A stretch of DNA of 64,000 nucleotides from Phycicoccus sonneratiae. Its GTDB lineage: Bacteria; Actinomycetota; Actinomycetes; Actinomycetales; Dermatophilaceae. The DNA lies in contig NZ_JAFDVD010000021.1 in assembly GCF_016887965.1 (NCBI RefSeq), forward strand, positions 84,041-148,040, read 5' to 3'. A program made the translations under genes and the position numbers. Of the stretch, positions 35,226 to 43,796 are shown piece after piece; position 1 is the first letter of the stretch; every line of letters begins with the position of its first letter. The notes beneath the pieces are model-generated. The model saw only the letters and a program-made list of their open reading frames with translations, ran no database searches and was not told the origin of the DNA.

Positions 35226-37927
35226 ACCACCCCCACCTGACCGGCACTCGACGCACGACCCAGGACACCCACGGCACGCTCGAGGTGCGTGGCTCCTTGC
35301 TCTCGTACCACCGGATCAATGCGCTCGCCCCCGACAGCATGCCGGTGAGCCGTCGCATCCTGCTGGAGAACGTCCTTCGGTTCCACGACGGGTCCCCGGG
35401 GGCCGACGCACAGGTCCGGGCCGTCCTGGCTGGAGACACCGACACGCCCGTCGATCTCTACGCATCCCGCGTGTTCCTCCACGACACCAACGGCGTGCCG
35501 ACGGTGGTCGACCTCGCTGCCATGCGCGACGGGATGGCCGCTATGGGCGGCGACCCCGCCAAGGTCAACCCGGTCATCGCCTCCGAACTGGTCATCGACC
35601 ACTCGGTCATCGCAGATGTCCACGGACGTCCCGACGCCATGGCCCGCAACGTCGAGCTCGAGTACACGCGCAACAGTGAGCGGTACCGGTTCCTGCGTTG
35701 GGGCCAACAGTCACTGGAGAACTTCGCGGTGGTCCCCCCGGGCACCGGGATCATGCACCAGGTCAACGTCGAGTACCTCGCCCGCGTGGTCATGGTGGAG
35801 GACGGCTGGGCCTTCCCCGACGTCTGCCTTGGCACCGACTCCCACACCACCATGGTCAATGGCCTCGGCGTCCTGGGCTGGGGCATCGGCGGCATCGAAG
35901 CCGAGGCGGCGATGCTGGGCCAGTCAATGTCCATCGTCGTTCCCCCCGTCGTCGGGGTCCGACTGCAGGGTCAGCTACCGGCCGGGACCACCGCCACGGA
36001 CCTGGTCCTGACCATCACCGAGACCCTCCGGGCCCACGGCGTCATCGGCAAGTTCGTCGAGTTCTGCGGTGAGGGGACCGCAGCCCTACCCGTGGCGGAC
36101 CGCGTCACCATCGCAAACATGAGCCCGGAGTTCGGCTCCACCTGTGCCCTCTTCCCCATCGATGACGAGACGCTGCGCTACCTGCGGTTCACCGGGCGGT
36201 CCGAGGATCGGGTCGAGCTCGTCGAGGCGTACGCGAAGGCGCAGGGACTGTGGCACGACCCCGAGCGCGTCCTCGACTTCGACGAGACGATCGACCTCGA
36301 CCTTGGCACCGTAGTGCCTTCCTTGGCCGGCCCAGCCCGGCCCGAGGACCGCGTGCCCCTGACCCAGGCCAAGACCCGATTCGCCGCAGCGCTCTGGGAG
36401 AGCTCCGGCCGCCCGAACCGAGTGACTGCCACGCTCTCGATGCAGGGTCAGCAACACGCCGTCTCGGACGGCCTCGTCGCCATCGCCGCGATCACCTCGT
36501 GTACCAACACCTCAAACCCCTCGGTGATGGTCGCCGCCGGTCTATTGGCACGCAACGCCGTCCGAGCCGGGCTGAGGAGCAAGCCCTGGGTCAAGACGAC
36601 GCTCAGCCCCGGATCCAAGGTCGTCATGGACTACTACCGTCGAGCAGGCCTGGTTCCGGACCTCGAGGCCCTCGGGTTCAACCTGGCGGGCTTCGGGTGC
36701 ATGACCTGCATCGGGGCGTCCGGGCCACTGGTCCCCGAGGTCTCCGACGCGATCGCCGAGCACGGCATCAACGTGGTGTCAGTGCTGTCCGGGAACCGCA
36801 ACTTCGAAGGCCGGATCCAGCCCGAGGTGGCCATGAACTACCTCGCCTCGCCGCCCCTCGTGGTCGCCTATGCGCTCGTCGGCACCATGGACGTCGACCT
36901 CTACCGGGAGCCCCTCGGGTACGACCAACACGGGGATGGCGTCTTCCTCGCCGACCTGTGGCCCGACGCCGCGGAGATCGACGCCGTCATGGCCGACAAC
37001 ATCGACCCCACGATGTTCAGCGCTGCGTACGCCGACGTGTTCGACGGCGACCAGCGCTGGAAGGATATCGCCGTCTCCTCCTCCGAGCGCTTCGACTGGG
37101 ACGAGGAGTCCACCTACATCCGTCGTCCCCCGTACCTCGACGCGATGACCCCTGAACCCCAGCCCGCACAGGACATCACCGCTGCACGGGTCTTGGTCAA
37201 GCTCGGCGACATGGTCACCACCGACCACGTGTCCCCGGCCGGGGCCATCACCGCTAACAGTGCCGCCGCCGCCCACCTGGCCGAGCACGGCGTCCGCGGC
37301 AGGGACCTGAACACTTACGCGTCCCGCCGGGGCAACCACCAGGTGATGATGCGCGGAGCGTTCGCCAACGTCCGCCTCCAGAACCAGGTGGCCCCTGGGA
37401 CACGTGCTGCCAGAACCCGCAACTTCCTCGCCGACGGTGCGGAGGCGTCGATCTATGACGCGGCTGACGCCTATCGCGCAGCCGGTGTCCCGGTGGTCGT
37501 CGTTGCCGGGCGTGACTATGGTGGCGGCTCCTCTAGGGACTGGGCCGCCAAGGGGCCGGCACTGCTCGGGGTGCGAGCGGTGATCGCGCAGTCCTTCGAG
37601 CGGATCCACCGCTCGAACCTCGTCGGGATGGGCATCCTGCCGTTGGAGCTGCTCGACGCAGGACCGGACGACCTGGCACCGACCGGCGCCGAGGAGATCA
37701 CCATCACGGGCCTGACCGAGATCGGCCCGGAAGACGTGCACCCCATGGTCACAGTCCGTAACGGCGACCGCGAGTTCACTGCCCGAGCCCGGCTCGACAC
37801 GCCCCGCGAGATCGACTACTTCCGCCACGGCGGGGTGATGCCGTACGTCCTGCGCGGACTGCTCGACACAGACGACGACACCCGCAATGACCCGACTGCC
37901 AAGACCCACCCGCCCAGCCTCACCTGA
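35222..37927 (+). CDS. aconitase-family hydratase (AcnA type, divergent)
   Basis: The 901-residue protein has the full AcnA layout with 4Fe-4S ligands in TSCTNTSNP and GFGCMTCIGASG. Active-site segments GTDSHTTMVNGLG, LSGNRNFEGRI, SSRDWAAKG and ERIHRSNLVGMG are kept. In aconitases the second cluster motif normally reads CIGNSG; here the Asn is Ala, which suggests an altered substrate. Because it is the ninth of 12 genes in a regulated catabolic operon, it is unlikely to be the housekeeping TCA enzyme. It may rehydrate a hydroxy-tricarboxylate that the operon's beta-decarboxylating dehydrogenase then oxidises. Confidence 0.88.
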   Translation: MNHPHLTGTRRTTQDTHGTLEVRGSLLSYHRINALAPDSMPVSRRILLENVLRFHDGSPGADAQVRAVLAGDTDTPVDLYASRVFLHDTNGVPTVVDLAAMRDGMAAMGGDPAKVNPVIASELVIDHSVIADVHGRPDAMARNVELEYTRNSERYRFLRWGQQSLENFAVVPPGTGIMHQVNVEYLARVVMVEDGWAFPDVCLGTDSHTTMVNGLGVLGWGIGGIEAEAAMLGQSMSIVVPPVVGVRLQGQLPAGTTATDLVLTITETLRAHGVIGKFVEFCGEGTAALPVADRVTIANMSPEFGSTCALFPIDDETLRYLRFTGRSEDRVELVEAYAKAQGLWHDPERVLDFDETIDLDLGTVVPSLAGPARPEDRVPLTQAKTRFAAALWESSGRPNRVTATLSMQGQQHAVSDGLVAIAAITSCTNTSNPSVMVAAGLLARNAVRAGLRSKPWVKTTLSPGSKVVMDYYRRAGLVPDLEALGFNLAGFGCMTCIGASGPLVPEVSDAIAEHGINVVSVLSGNRNFEGRIQPEVAMNYLASPPLVVAYALVGTMDVDLYREPLGYDQHGDGVFLADLWPDAAEIDAVMADNIDPTMFSAAYADVFDGDQRWKDIAVSSSERFDWDEESTYIRRPPYLDAMTPEPQPAQDITAARVLVKLGDMVTTDHVSPAGAITANSAAAAHLAEHGVRGRDLNTYASRRGNHQVMMRGAFANVRLQNQVAPGTRAARTRNFLADGAEASIYDAADAYRAAGVPVVVVAGRDYGGGSSRDWAAKGPALLGVRAVIAQSFERIHRSNLVGMGILPLELLDAGPDDLAPTGAEEITITGLTEIGPEDVHPMVTVRNGDREFTARARLDTPREIDYFRHGGVMPYVLRGLLDTDDDTRNDPTAKTHPPSLT

Positions 37928-37955
37928 CCCCCCACCACAAGAATCGAGTCCGACG

Positions 37956-38942
37956 ATGCACGCGATCACCCGCAGAACCCTGTTCGCCGGAGCCGGCGCC
38001 ACCGCCCTAGCCGCGACCACCACGGCGACGGCACGCGCCGCCCGGCCCGCGCCCGAGCCCACCCCCTTCTCGGTCGGCAGCAACCGCCCCAGCTTCGTCC
38101 CGCCGCACGGGAGCGTCGATAGCCACATCCACATCTTCGAGCCGGAACGCTTCCCGTACCCCTCCCCGACCGCGACGCCGCCGCCGCGTGCCACCGTCGC
38201 CGACTACCGCCTCCTCCAGGCCCGGCTGGGGACCGAGAAGGCCGTCATCGTGACGCCGTCGAACTATGCGACGGACAACCGCTGCACCCTCGATGCCATC
38301 GCCCAGATCGGCCAGCACCACGCTCGAGGCATCGCCGTCGTCGCCGGCTCCGTCAGCGACGCAGAGCTGCAGCAGCTGCATGCCGGCGGAATCCGCGGCA
38401 TCCGGTTCAACCTCACCCGCCCGGGAGGGGCCGGAGCGGAGCTCATCCGCCCGCTGGCGGCCCGGGTGGCCGACCTCGGGTGGCACGTCCAGATCCACAT
38501 GACCGCAGAGGGGATTCTCGAGAACCTGCAACTGCTCGAAGACCTGCCAGTGGACCTTGTCATCGACCACATGGGGCGCATCCCGGGTGCGGTTGGAACC
38601 AGCCACCCGACCTATACAGCGATACTCGGCCTGGTCGAACAGGGCCACACCTGGGTCAAGGTCTCGGGGGTGTACCACGAATCTGTCTCCGGCCCACCGC
38701 TGTACGAGGACCGCTCGGCCATCGGCAGAGCCTTCGTCAATGCCGCGCCTGAACGAGTCGTATGGGGCTCCGACTGGCCGCACCCGACGGCATCCAGGGG
38801 CGAGGTCCCCATGCCCAACGATGCCGACATGCTCAGCCTGCTCAAATACTGGGCCCCGAACCACGGCGTGATCCACCGCGTCCTCGTGGACAACCCGAAC
38901 ACCCTTTACGGCTTCACCACAGGCCGTCACGGCGCCCGCTGA
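37956..38942 (+). CDS. Tat-exported amidohydrolase 2 family protein (lactonase-like)
   Basis: The 328-residue protein starts at ATG 37956 with the Tat signal TRRTLFAGAGATALAATTT. The metal-dependent hydrolase core shows VDSHIHIFEP (HxH), the helix region GIRGIRFNL, VIDHMGRIP (His) and VVWGSDWPHP (Asp). This COG3618-like group contains 2-pyrone-4,6-dicarboxylate hydrolase, galactarolactone isomerase and other lactonases. Export before uptake of the product by the operon's ABC importer would make sense if the natural substrate is a lactone; this is an inference. Confidence 0.85.
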   Translation: MHAITRRTLFAGAGATALAATTTATARAARPAPEPTPFSVGSNRPSFVPPHGSVDSHIHIFEPERFPYPSPTATPPPRATVADYRLLQARLGTEKAVIVTPSNYATDNRCTLDAIAQIGQHHARGIAVVAGSVSDAELQQLHAGGIRGIRFNLTRPGGAGAELIRPLAARVADLGWHVQIHMTAEGILENLQLLEDLPVDLVIDHMGRIPGAVGTSHPTYTAILGLVEQGHTWVKVSGVYHESVSGPPLYEDRSAIGRAFVNAAPERVVWGSDWPHPTASRGEVPMPNDADMLSLLKYWAPNHGVIHRVLVDNPNTLYGFTTGRHGAR

Positions 38943-39013
38943 CCCAATCCACCCGCTCGGGTCGAGCGCGCGCATGCCTCCATCCACATCCCAACCAGAT
39001 CAGGAGTTCACGA

Positions 39014-39481
39014 ATGAAGCCCACCGCCGACCTATACGACGACCACGGCGAAGCCCTGCAGTCCTGCCACACCCAGTTCCGCAACCTCGGCGGCCGCTCC
39101 GCATTCGAGGGCCAGATCACTACGGTCAAGGTCTTCGAGGACAACGTCATCGTCAAGCAGATCCTCGCTGAGGAGGGTGCCGGACGCGTTCTCGTTGTCG
39201 ACGGCGCAGGCTCGCTCAGCGCTGCGCTGATGGGCGACAAGATGGCCGACCTCGCCGCGGCCAACGGGTGGGAGGGCGTCATCATCAACGGCGCGGTCCG
39301 TGATGTTGACGCCCTCGCCGGTGTCGACCTCGGGATCAAGGCCCTTGGCTCGAACCCCCGCAAGAGCACCAAGAACGGCATCGGCCAGAGGGACGTGGAC
39401 GTGACCTTCGGAGGAGCTACCTTCATACCCGGTCAGCGCCTCCACAGTGACAACGACGGCATCCTGACCACGAGAGGCTGA
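39014..39481 (+). CDS. RraA-family protein (HMG/CHA aldolase-like)
   Basis: The 155-residue protein shows the RraA fold: ADLYDDHGEALQ, FEGQITTVKV, VDGAGSLSAALMGDKMADLAAANGW, and VIINGAVRDVDALA with the Arg and Asp of the aldolase site. RraA-like enzymes cleave 4-hydroxy-2-oxo-acids to pyruvate or decarboxylate oxaloacetate; the RNase E inhibitor RraA has the same fold. As the last gene of a catabolic operon, an aldolase role is more likely. ATG 39014 has AGGAG upstream. Confidence 0.82.
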   Translation: MKPTADLYDDHGEALQSCHTQFRNLGGRSAFEGQITTVKVFEDNVIVKQILAEEGAGRVLVVDGAGSLSAALMGDKMADLAAANGWEGVIINGAVRDVDALAGVDLGIKALGSNPRKSTKNGIGQRDVDVTFGGATFIPGQRLHSDNDGILTTRG

Positions 39482-39583
39482 GCGGCGCGCTTTGGCGCTC
39501 GCTGGGCCCTTCGTTCCGACAGAAGCTGTGTGAGCCGCCCGCGGACGATGAGGCCGACGCGTCCCGGCCGGATGCGGGGCGTA

Positions 39584-39642
39584 CCTGTTGCCGTAACAGG
39601 TTGCCCCGCCCCCCGCGGGGCGAGATGGCGAAGGTTCGCCAT
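39584..39642. other. three consecutive hairpins between convergent genes
   Basis: CCTGTT/AACAGG (39584-39600), GCCCCGC/GCGGGGC (39603-39621) and ATGGCGAA/TTCGCCAT (39625-39642) are perfect stems of 6, 7 and 8 bp placed end to end. They separate the catabolic operon from the mobility block. They may terminate both convergent genes or be part of a transfer or replication site. The rest of 39482-39656 shows nothing else. Confidence 0.7.
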
Positions 39643-39656
39643 TCGATGGAACACGG

Positions 39657-41114
39657 CTATCGGGCAACGCGCGGCGCAACCTGAGTGTCTAGGACTAAGG
39701 CGCCTCGGTGGGTACTGGTACGAACTTGCCCCTGGTCCTGCGTGCGCGGTGGTTGCACGGGCTGGCTCGTGTCGACTGACGCGGTGGCGAGGCGGCGGCT
39801 GGCGCTGTCGATGATCTCGACGTGTCGGATGAGCGCGCCTCGGACTGGTGCTGGGAGTGGGACCTGGCGGCCCAGGGCGATGTCGCGAGGATCGATCCAG
39901 GGTTCTTGGGGGCTCAAGGCCTCCCGGTTTCCCGAGGCGAGATCCGCCAAGACCCGCTGCGCCGCGTCCGCTTTGATGCCGAGGCGTGGATCGAGAACGG
40001 CGTCCATCAGCACTTGAGCGGAGTCGCGGTGGGACTCGAGTGCTGACACCAGGGTTGCCAGGAGGTGATTCGAGGCGATCCGCTCGGAAAGAAGGGTTTG
40101 CGTAGCAACGGACGTGCCATCGAGCGCCAGCTGTGTCAGCGCATGCACGAGCTGCGTGCCTGCGAGTCTGAGGTCGCGGGCCACAAGGCGTGGGGCCATA
40201 CTGGTCAGGTCTCGAGCGACGAAGTGCAGGGCGCCCCAGGCGGATTCGGCTGCGGCTAGGACCGGCTGGAGGTTGGCGCGGTATGCGCCTGCGTCTATCG
40301 CCCCGCAACCACCTGCCGCGTCGAACAGGAGGTGGGTCAGCGCAATCGTCGAGGCTTGGACCCTGCTCACTTCGAAGATGTTGGCCATGGTCGGTTCGTG
40401 CACCATGGCCCGGTGGGTCTCGACCTCCCAGGCAGCAAACGCCATCCGGAGCCCCGGTGCGGCCTCGTCTCTCCGATTGCCGACCAAAGCCTTGGGAAAC
40501 GCTTGGTAGACCTCTGCGCCGGCGACCTGCTCGAACGTGTCGATGCGCGCGGCCATGAGCTTGAGCGCGGTCAGCTTGTGCACCCCTGACCGGCGCTGGA
40601 GGGCGCGGCCATTCGTTTGCAGGTCCCGGATCTCGGCTCCGGTGGCAAGGGTGATCGCGTGTGCCGTGACGTACAGGGCGTGCAGGACTCGGGTTCTGGC
40701 CGCGGCGGCATCGGTGAGCATTGCAGTGCTTGGCCGGGTGGTGTCGCGCAGGCGCCGGTCGATGAGGTCGTGGGTGTGGACGAGGTTGCCTGTCATGTCG
40801 AGGAGGCGTTCGTCTGCGGGGCCGTCGCCGGGCCACGCGCGTCCGCGCAGGTTGTCGTTGAGGGCGGTGGCCATCAGGTGTAACCGCTCTGCCAGGGGGT
40901 CGGTGCGCGTGGGTGTGGCTTCGACCCCGGGGATGGCGTGGGGACCCCTGCTGGGAAGGCTGGCGAGTAGCTCGTTGGCGGCCTGGACGAGCTCGGGCCA
41001 GACCCGGATCATCGCCGCGGTGTCGAGGTCGTCGGGGTCGAGGAGCAGCCGGCGGGCGGTGAGGTCGGTGTCCTCGAGGAGCTCACCGACGCTGCGCCGC
41101 TCGGGGCTGTTCAT
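39657..41114 (-). CDS. hypothetical mobile-element protein (485 aa)
   Basis: The protein is not recognised. It is mostly helical, soluble, with many Ala, Leu and Arg residues and no membrane segment or known motif. It starts at ATG 41114, overlapping the stop of the 124-residue gene upstream by 4 bases, so the two are coupled. Codon use is less GC-extreme than in the core genes. The neighbours (ParB-like protein, MobF relaxase) point to a conjugative or mobilisable element, where it may have a structural or maintenance role. Confidence 0.7.
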   Translation of the reverse strand: MNSPERRSVGELLEDTDLTARRLLLDPDDLDTAAMIRVWPELVQAANELLASLPSRGPHAIPGVEATPTRTDPLAERLHLMATALNDNLRGRAWPGDGPADERLLDMTGNLVHTHDLIDRRLRDTTRPSTAMLTDAAAARTRVLHALYVTAHAITLATGAEIRDLQTNGRALQRRSGVHKLTALKLMAARIDTFEQVAGAEVYQAFPKALVGNRRDEAAPGLRMAFAAWEVETHRAMVHEPTMANIFEVSRVQASTIALTHLLFDAAGGCGAIDAGAYRANLQPVLAAAESAWGALHFVARDLTSMAPRLVARDLRLAGTQLVHALTQLALDGTSVATQTLLSERIASNHLLATLVSALESHRDSAQVLMDAVLDPRLGIKADAAQRVLADLASGNREALSPQEPWIDPRDIALGRQVPLPAPVRGALIRHVEIIDSASRRLATASVDTSQPVQPPRTQDQGQVRTSTHRGALVLDTQVAPRVAR

Positions 41115-41485
41115 GTCTGTGCCGCTTCGGCGAGCAGGAGCAGCCACTGCAGTGAGGCGCGCAGCGGCACCGGGAGATGCCGCACCTCTGGCACGTCGAG
41201 CGCACGGCGTGCCGCGGCGGTGGTCGTGGCGTACCCGGCGTCGACGGGCCACGGCTGCTGTGGCGTGGCCGGTTCTGTGTGGGTGCGCACCTCGCCGGCG
41301 AGGTGCTCGGCCTGGCAGGCCACGATGTGCAGCCGAACGTCGTGGGAGGTGTGGGTGGCCCGGGAAGCGGCATCGCCGAGCAGCGCGAGCGTGATGGCAA
41401 GGTGCTCCAGGGCTGCGTCGCGGGTGGTCGTGGCTGCCGCGCCGGTGTCGGCCGCCGGGCGCTGGGAATCCGTTGACTCGTTCAT
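41111..41485 (-). CDS. hypothetical mobile-element protein (124 aa)
   Basis: A small helical protein with two Ala/Leu-rich helices (ALEHLAITLALLGDAASRA and LRASLQWLLLLAEAAQ) and no known motif. It is coupled to the 485-residue gene by ATGA. The leader CTTAGGGAGAC sits directly before ATG 41485 and resembles the leader of the relaxase gene. Function unknown. Confidence 0.65.
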   Translation of the reverse strand: MNESTDSQRPAADTGAAATTTRDAALEHLAITLALLGDAASRATHTSHDVRLHIVACQAEHLAGEVRTHTEPATPQQPWPVDAGYATTTAAARRALDVPEVRHLPVPLRASLQWLLLLAEAAQT

Positions 41486-41510
41486 GTCTCCCTAAGCCCC
41501 CCTGGTGGTG

Positions 41511-41533
41511 CTTCGCGGCCACTGGCCGCGAAG
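41511..41533. other. 10-bp hairpin in the divergent gap
   Basis: CTTCGCGGCC and GGCCGCGAAG are a perfect inverted repeat around ACT. It sits between divergent mobile-element genes and close to a DnaA-box-like site, so an operator or an origin element is possible. Confidence 0.7.
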
Positions 41534-41590
41534 TCGTTTGCGCCCAATGTCGGTCGGCCCCCCGGTGTGCTGAAGACCGGGCCCGGGGTC

Positions 41591-41599
41591 TGTGGATAA
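41591..41599 (-). other. perfect DnaA box
   Basis: TTATCCACA on the minus strand is the consensus DnaA box. It lies in the 217-base gap before the membrane-protein gene. One box alone does not prove an origin. Confidence 0.5.
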
Positions 41600-41702
41600 G
41601 TCCGAGGGGATGTCAGCGGTGGGGAGGACAGTCGCGGACAAGTGGACGACGACGCCCCACTCCGCCACCGGGGCGGCGGTGTTCGTCAGGGAGGTGATGA
41701 CG

Positions 41703-42566
41703 ATGCAGGTACCAAACAGGGCGCTGCGACTGGCGGCGGCCAGTGTGCCGGCGACCTTTGGGGTGTCCGTTCTCGTCGTGGTCGCGGGCGCCCTGCACGG
41801 GGCGACGGCGTGGGCGCTGGCTGGTCTGTCGGCTGTCATGACGCTGCTGCTTCGTGGTGCAGCGGGTGAAGGGGCGGCCGGGCGCATGGCGATGAGGGCT
41901 CGCCGGCTCAGCGAGAGCGAGCAGCAGGCCCTGCGGCCGGCGATCGCGTTGATGTGTCGCGTCGGCCTGGGTCCGCCCGTGGTCGACCTCCGGAGCGCTC
42001 CCTCGCGCCCAGGCTGGGTGGCGACGCCGTTCGGGCGCCGGACCGTGGTGGTGCCCGCAGCCGTGGTGAAGGGTCTGCAGCATGGGGTGGTAAGCCCCGC
42101 GATGGCGGCGGCCAGCTTGTGCCACGCGGCCGCTGTTGCGCGGTCGGGGTGCTGCCCCGGGGCTGCCCTGCGGATGTGGTGCGCGCCGTGGGCGCTGCTG
42201 CGCGCGATCAGCACGCCAGTGCGCCGCTTGCCGCTGGTGCGGTTGGCCTGGCAGCTGCGGTGGGCCGTGGTGGCCGTCACCGTCGGCCAGCTTGCCGTCG
42301 CGCAGCAGTGGGGTCTGCTGCTGGTCGTCGTGGTCGTCGCAGCGGCCACCTACCTGGTCCCGGCCGCTGAGCGGGTTCTGGCCCGGCGGGTCGAGGAGGT
42401 CGGCGACGCTGCGGTGGTCGTGCACGGCCTGGGCCCGTACTACCTCGAGGCGCTTGCCCGGTCCGGGGTCTGCGTCAGCGTCGCTCGGTGGGAGCGGCTG
42501 ACCGCCGACACTCCTCGGGCTGGATCGCCGGCTCGGGTCGTCGCGCTGGTGCCGGCTGGTCGATGA
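41703..42566 (+). CDS. M48-like membrane protein without HExxH
   Basis: The 287-residue protein has two hydrophobic segments near the start (residues 10-50) and two more near 175-215. The layout and the motif region before them (MAAASLCHAAAVARSG) resemble the M48 peptidase-like membrane proteins of actinobacterial elements, but the zinc-binding HExxH is absent. GGGAGGTG lies 7 bases before ATG 41703; ATG 41697 is too close. A structural or conjugation-related role is possible; proteolysis is unlikely. Confidence 0.6.
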   Translation: MQVPNRALRLAAASVPATFGVSVLVVVAGALHGATAWALAGLSAVMTLLLRGAAGEGAAGRMAMRARRLSESEQQALRPAIALMCRVGLGPPVVDLRSAPSRPGWVATPFGRRTVVVPAAVVKGLQHGVVSPAMAAASLCHAAAVARSGCCPGAALRMWCAPWALLRAISTPVRRLPLVRLAWQLRWAVVAVTVGQLAVAQQWGLLLVVVVVAAATYLVPAAERVLARRVEEVGDAAVVVHGLGPYYLEALARSGVCVSVARWERLTADTPRAGSPARVVALVPAGR

Positions 42567-42586
42567 GCGCCGCTAACCGTGTGGGG

Positions 42587-43342
42587 TCAGCTGGTGGAGG
42601 TGGGCCGCGAGGACGAGTCTTGCTCGGGGCGGCCGGGGCGACGTGCCTTGTGGGCGCCGGCGCGGTGCCGATTCACGCTGACGCACCGGGCTCCGCAGTC
42701 GGGGCAGCTGGCCAGGTCGCAGCTGTCGAGCCAGCGACGGATGGTGGACTCCAGCCAGAGCTTGTGCGCGTCACCCAGGACGAAGTCGGGCTCGGGGGCC
42801 CGGCCGGTGCGGACCCACCGGATGGCGGCCGGGTCGCTCATGCCGGCCAGCTTGGCGATGCCCTTGACTCCGACCACACCGTCCGGCAGACGAGGACCGG
42901 TCCGCCAGAACGGGCCCCAAGGGCGGGTGGCCCGCAGCACTGTCGCCTCCGGAGCCTCGTACTCGGCCGCCAGATCAGCGACCGGTGTCCCGCTACGCCG
43001 GGCCTGAACCCACGCCTGGACCACGTCGCCGGACGGGAACGGGCCCGCCGGCTCAGTGAACCGGCTGACGATCTGGTGCCCCACCCCCTCGGCTCGCGCG
43101 ATGTCGCTGACCCGGCGGCCCCGTTGACGAGCCAGCACCCACCGGCGTGTGCGCTCCTCCAAGGCCGCGCCCGCCGTGATCGTGCGCCCCAGCTGGCGAG
43201 ACGGTTGCGGAAACGGCCCGTACAAGGACGTCGCGCGCCTGACCAGCAACGGAGTCACCCCCGCCTCGCGCGCAATCAGCGCGGCCGACTCCCCGGCACG
43301 GCGACGCCTCGTCCACTCCAGCGTGGGATCCAGTGCACTCAC
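42587..43342 (-). CDS. protein with three tandem HTH-like repeats and zinc ribbon
   Basis: The 251-residue protein contains three related units of about 43-55 residues: RRRAGESAALIAREAGVTPL, RQRGRRVSDIARAEGVGHQI and RRSGTPVADLAAEYEAPEAT. Each is followed by a short helix and an aromatic ending (YGPFP, AGPFP, WGPFW). Each unit looks like a helix-turn-helix. A fourth region (KGIAKLAGMSDPAAIRWVRTG) resembles a MerR/Xis-type wing. The C-terminus has CDLASCPDCGARC, a probable zinc site. The start is GTG 43342. It is probably a DNA-binding regulator of the element, but no close family is recognised. Confidence 0.65.
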   Translation of the reverse strand: MSALDPTLEWTRRRRAGESAALIAREAGVTPLLVRRATSLYGPFPQPSRQLGRTITAGAALEERTRRWVLARQRGRRVSDIARAEGVGHQIVSRFTEPAGPFPSGDVVQAWVQARRSGTPVADLAAEYEAPEATVLRATRPWGPFWRTGPRLPDGVVGVKGIAKLAGMSDPAAIRWVRTGRAPEPDFVLGDAHKLWLESTIRRWLDSCDLASCPDCGARCVSVNRHRAGAHKARRPGRPEQDSSSRPTSTS

Positions 43343-43413
43343 CTGACTCACCCCAGCAGCACCGCGCCCCGGCCACAACCTGAACGCGGTCCCGTCGACG
43401 ACAGGAGCACGAC

Positions 43414-43650
43414 GTGACCACCTGGCAGTACACCGCGAGGCAATGGGACCCCGAACGCGACGGGGACGAGGAGCAATGGGCCCAGACAGTTGCCGCCGAC
43501 GGTTGGCGCACCTGGCTGGACGGTCCCGGAGCCTGGACGAGCATCGACGGCAGACGCGTGCGGGTGTGGTCACTGCGCCGGCCCTGCCTTCGCCCGTTCT
43601 CGGTGCACGACCACGCCGCGAAATGCGGTCCAACCACAATCAGCGGCTGA
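43414..43650 (+). CDS. small hypothetical protein (78 aa)
   Basis: GTG 43414 has AGGAG seven bases upstream. The protein is rich in Trp (WQYTARQWDPERD, WRTWLDGPGAWTSI, RVRVWSL) and has no known motif. It diverges from the HTH-repeat gene and precedes the ParB-like gene. It is probably a real gene of the element, judged by its ribosome binding site and composition. Confidence 0.5.
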   Translation: MTTWQYTARQWDPERDGDEEQWAQTVAADGWRTWLDGPGAWTSIDGRRVRVWSLRRPCLRPFSVHDHAAKCGPTTISG

Positions 43651-43672
43651 GAAGCCGACGACGGGCGCAGCG

Positions 43673-43681
43673 TTGTCCACA
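43673..43681 (+). other. actinobacterial DnaA-box-like site
   Basis: TTGTCCACA matches the Streptomyces-type DnaA box. It lies between the small gene and the ParB-like gene, in a gap with more CCACA words. Confidence 0.45.
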
Positions 43682-43755
43682 GCCCACCCGGACCGCACCG
43701 TCCCTCCACAGAACCCCACAGGCACTCCCACAACGCGCCACACGCGACGACCATA

Positions 43756-43780
43756 GAACTACACAGTTCGGTTGTCCAAC
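43756..43780. promoter_or_regulatory. two small inverted repeats before the ParB-like gene
   Basis: GAACT/AGTTC around ACAC (43756-43769) and GTTG/CAAC around TC (43771-43780) lie 17 to 41 bases before the start codon. They could be operators for self-repression or partition sites. Confidence 0.5.
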
Positions 43781-43796
43781 AAGGGAGTTGACCGCA

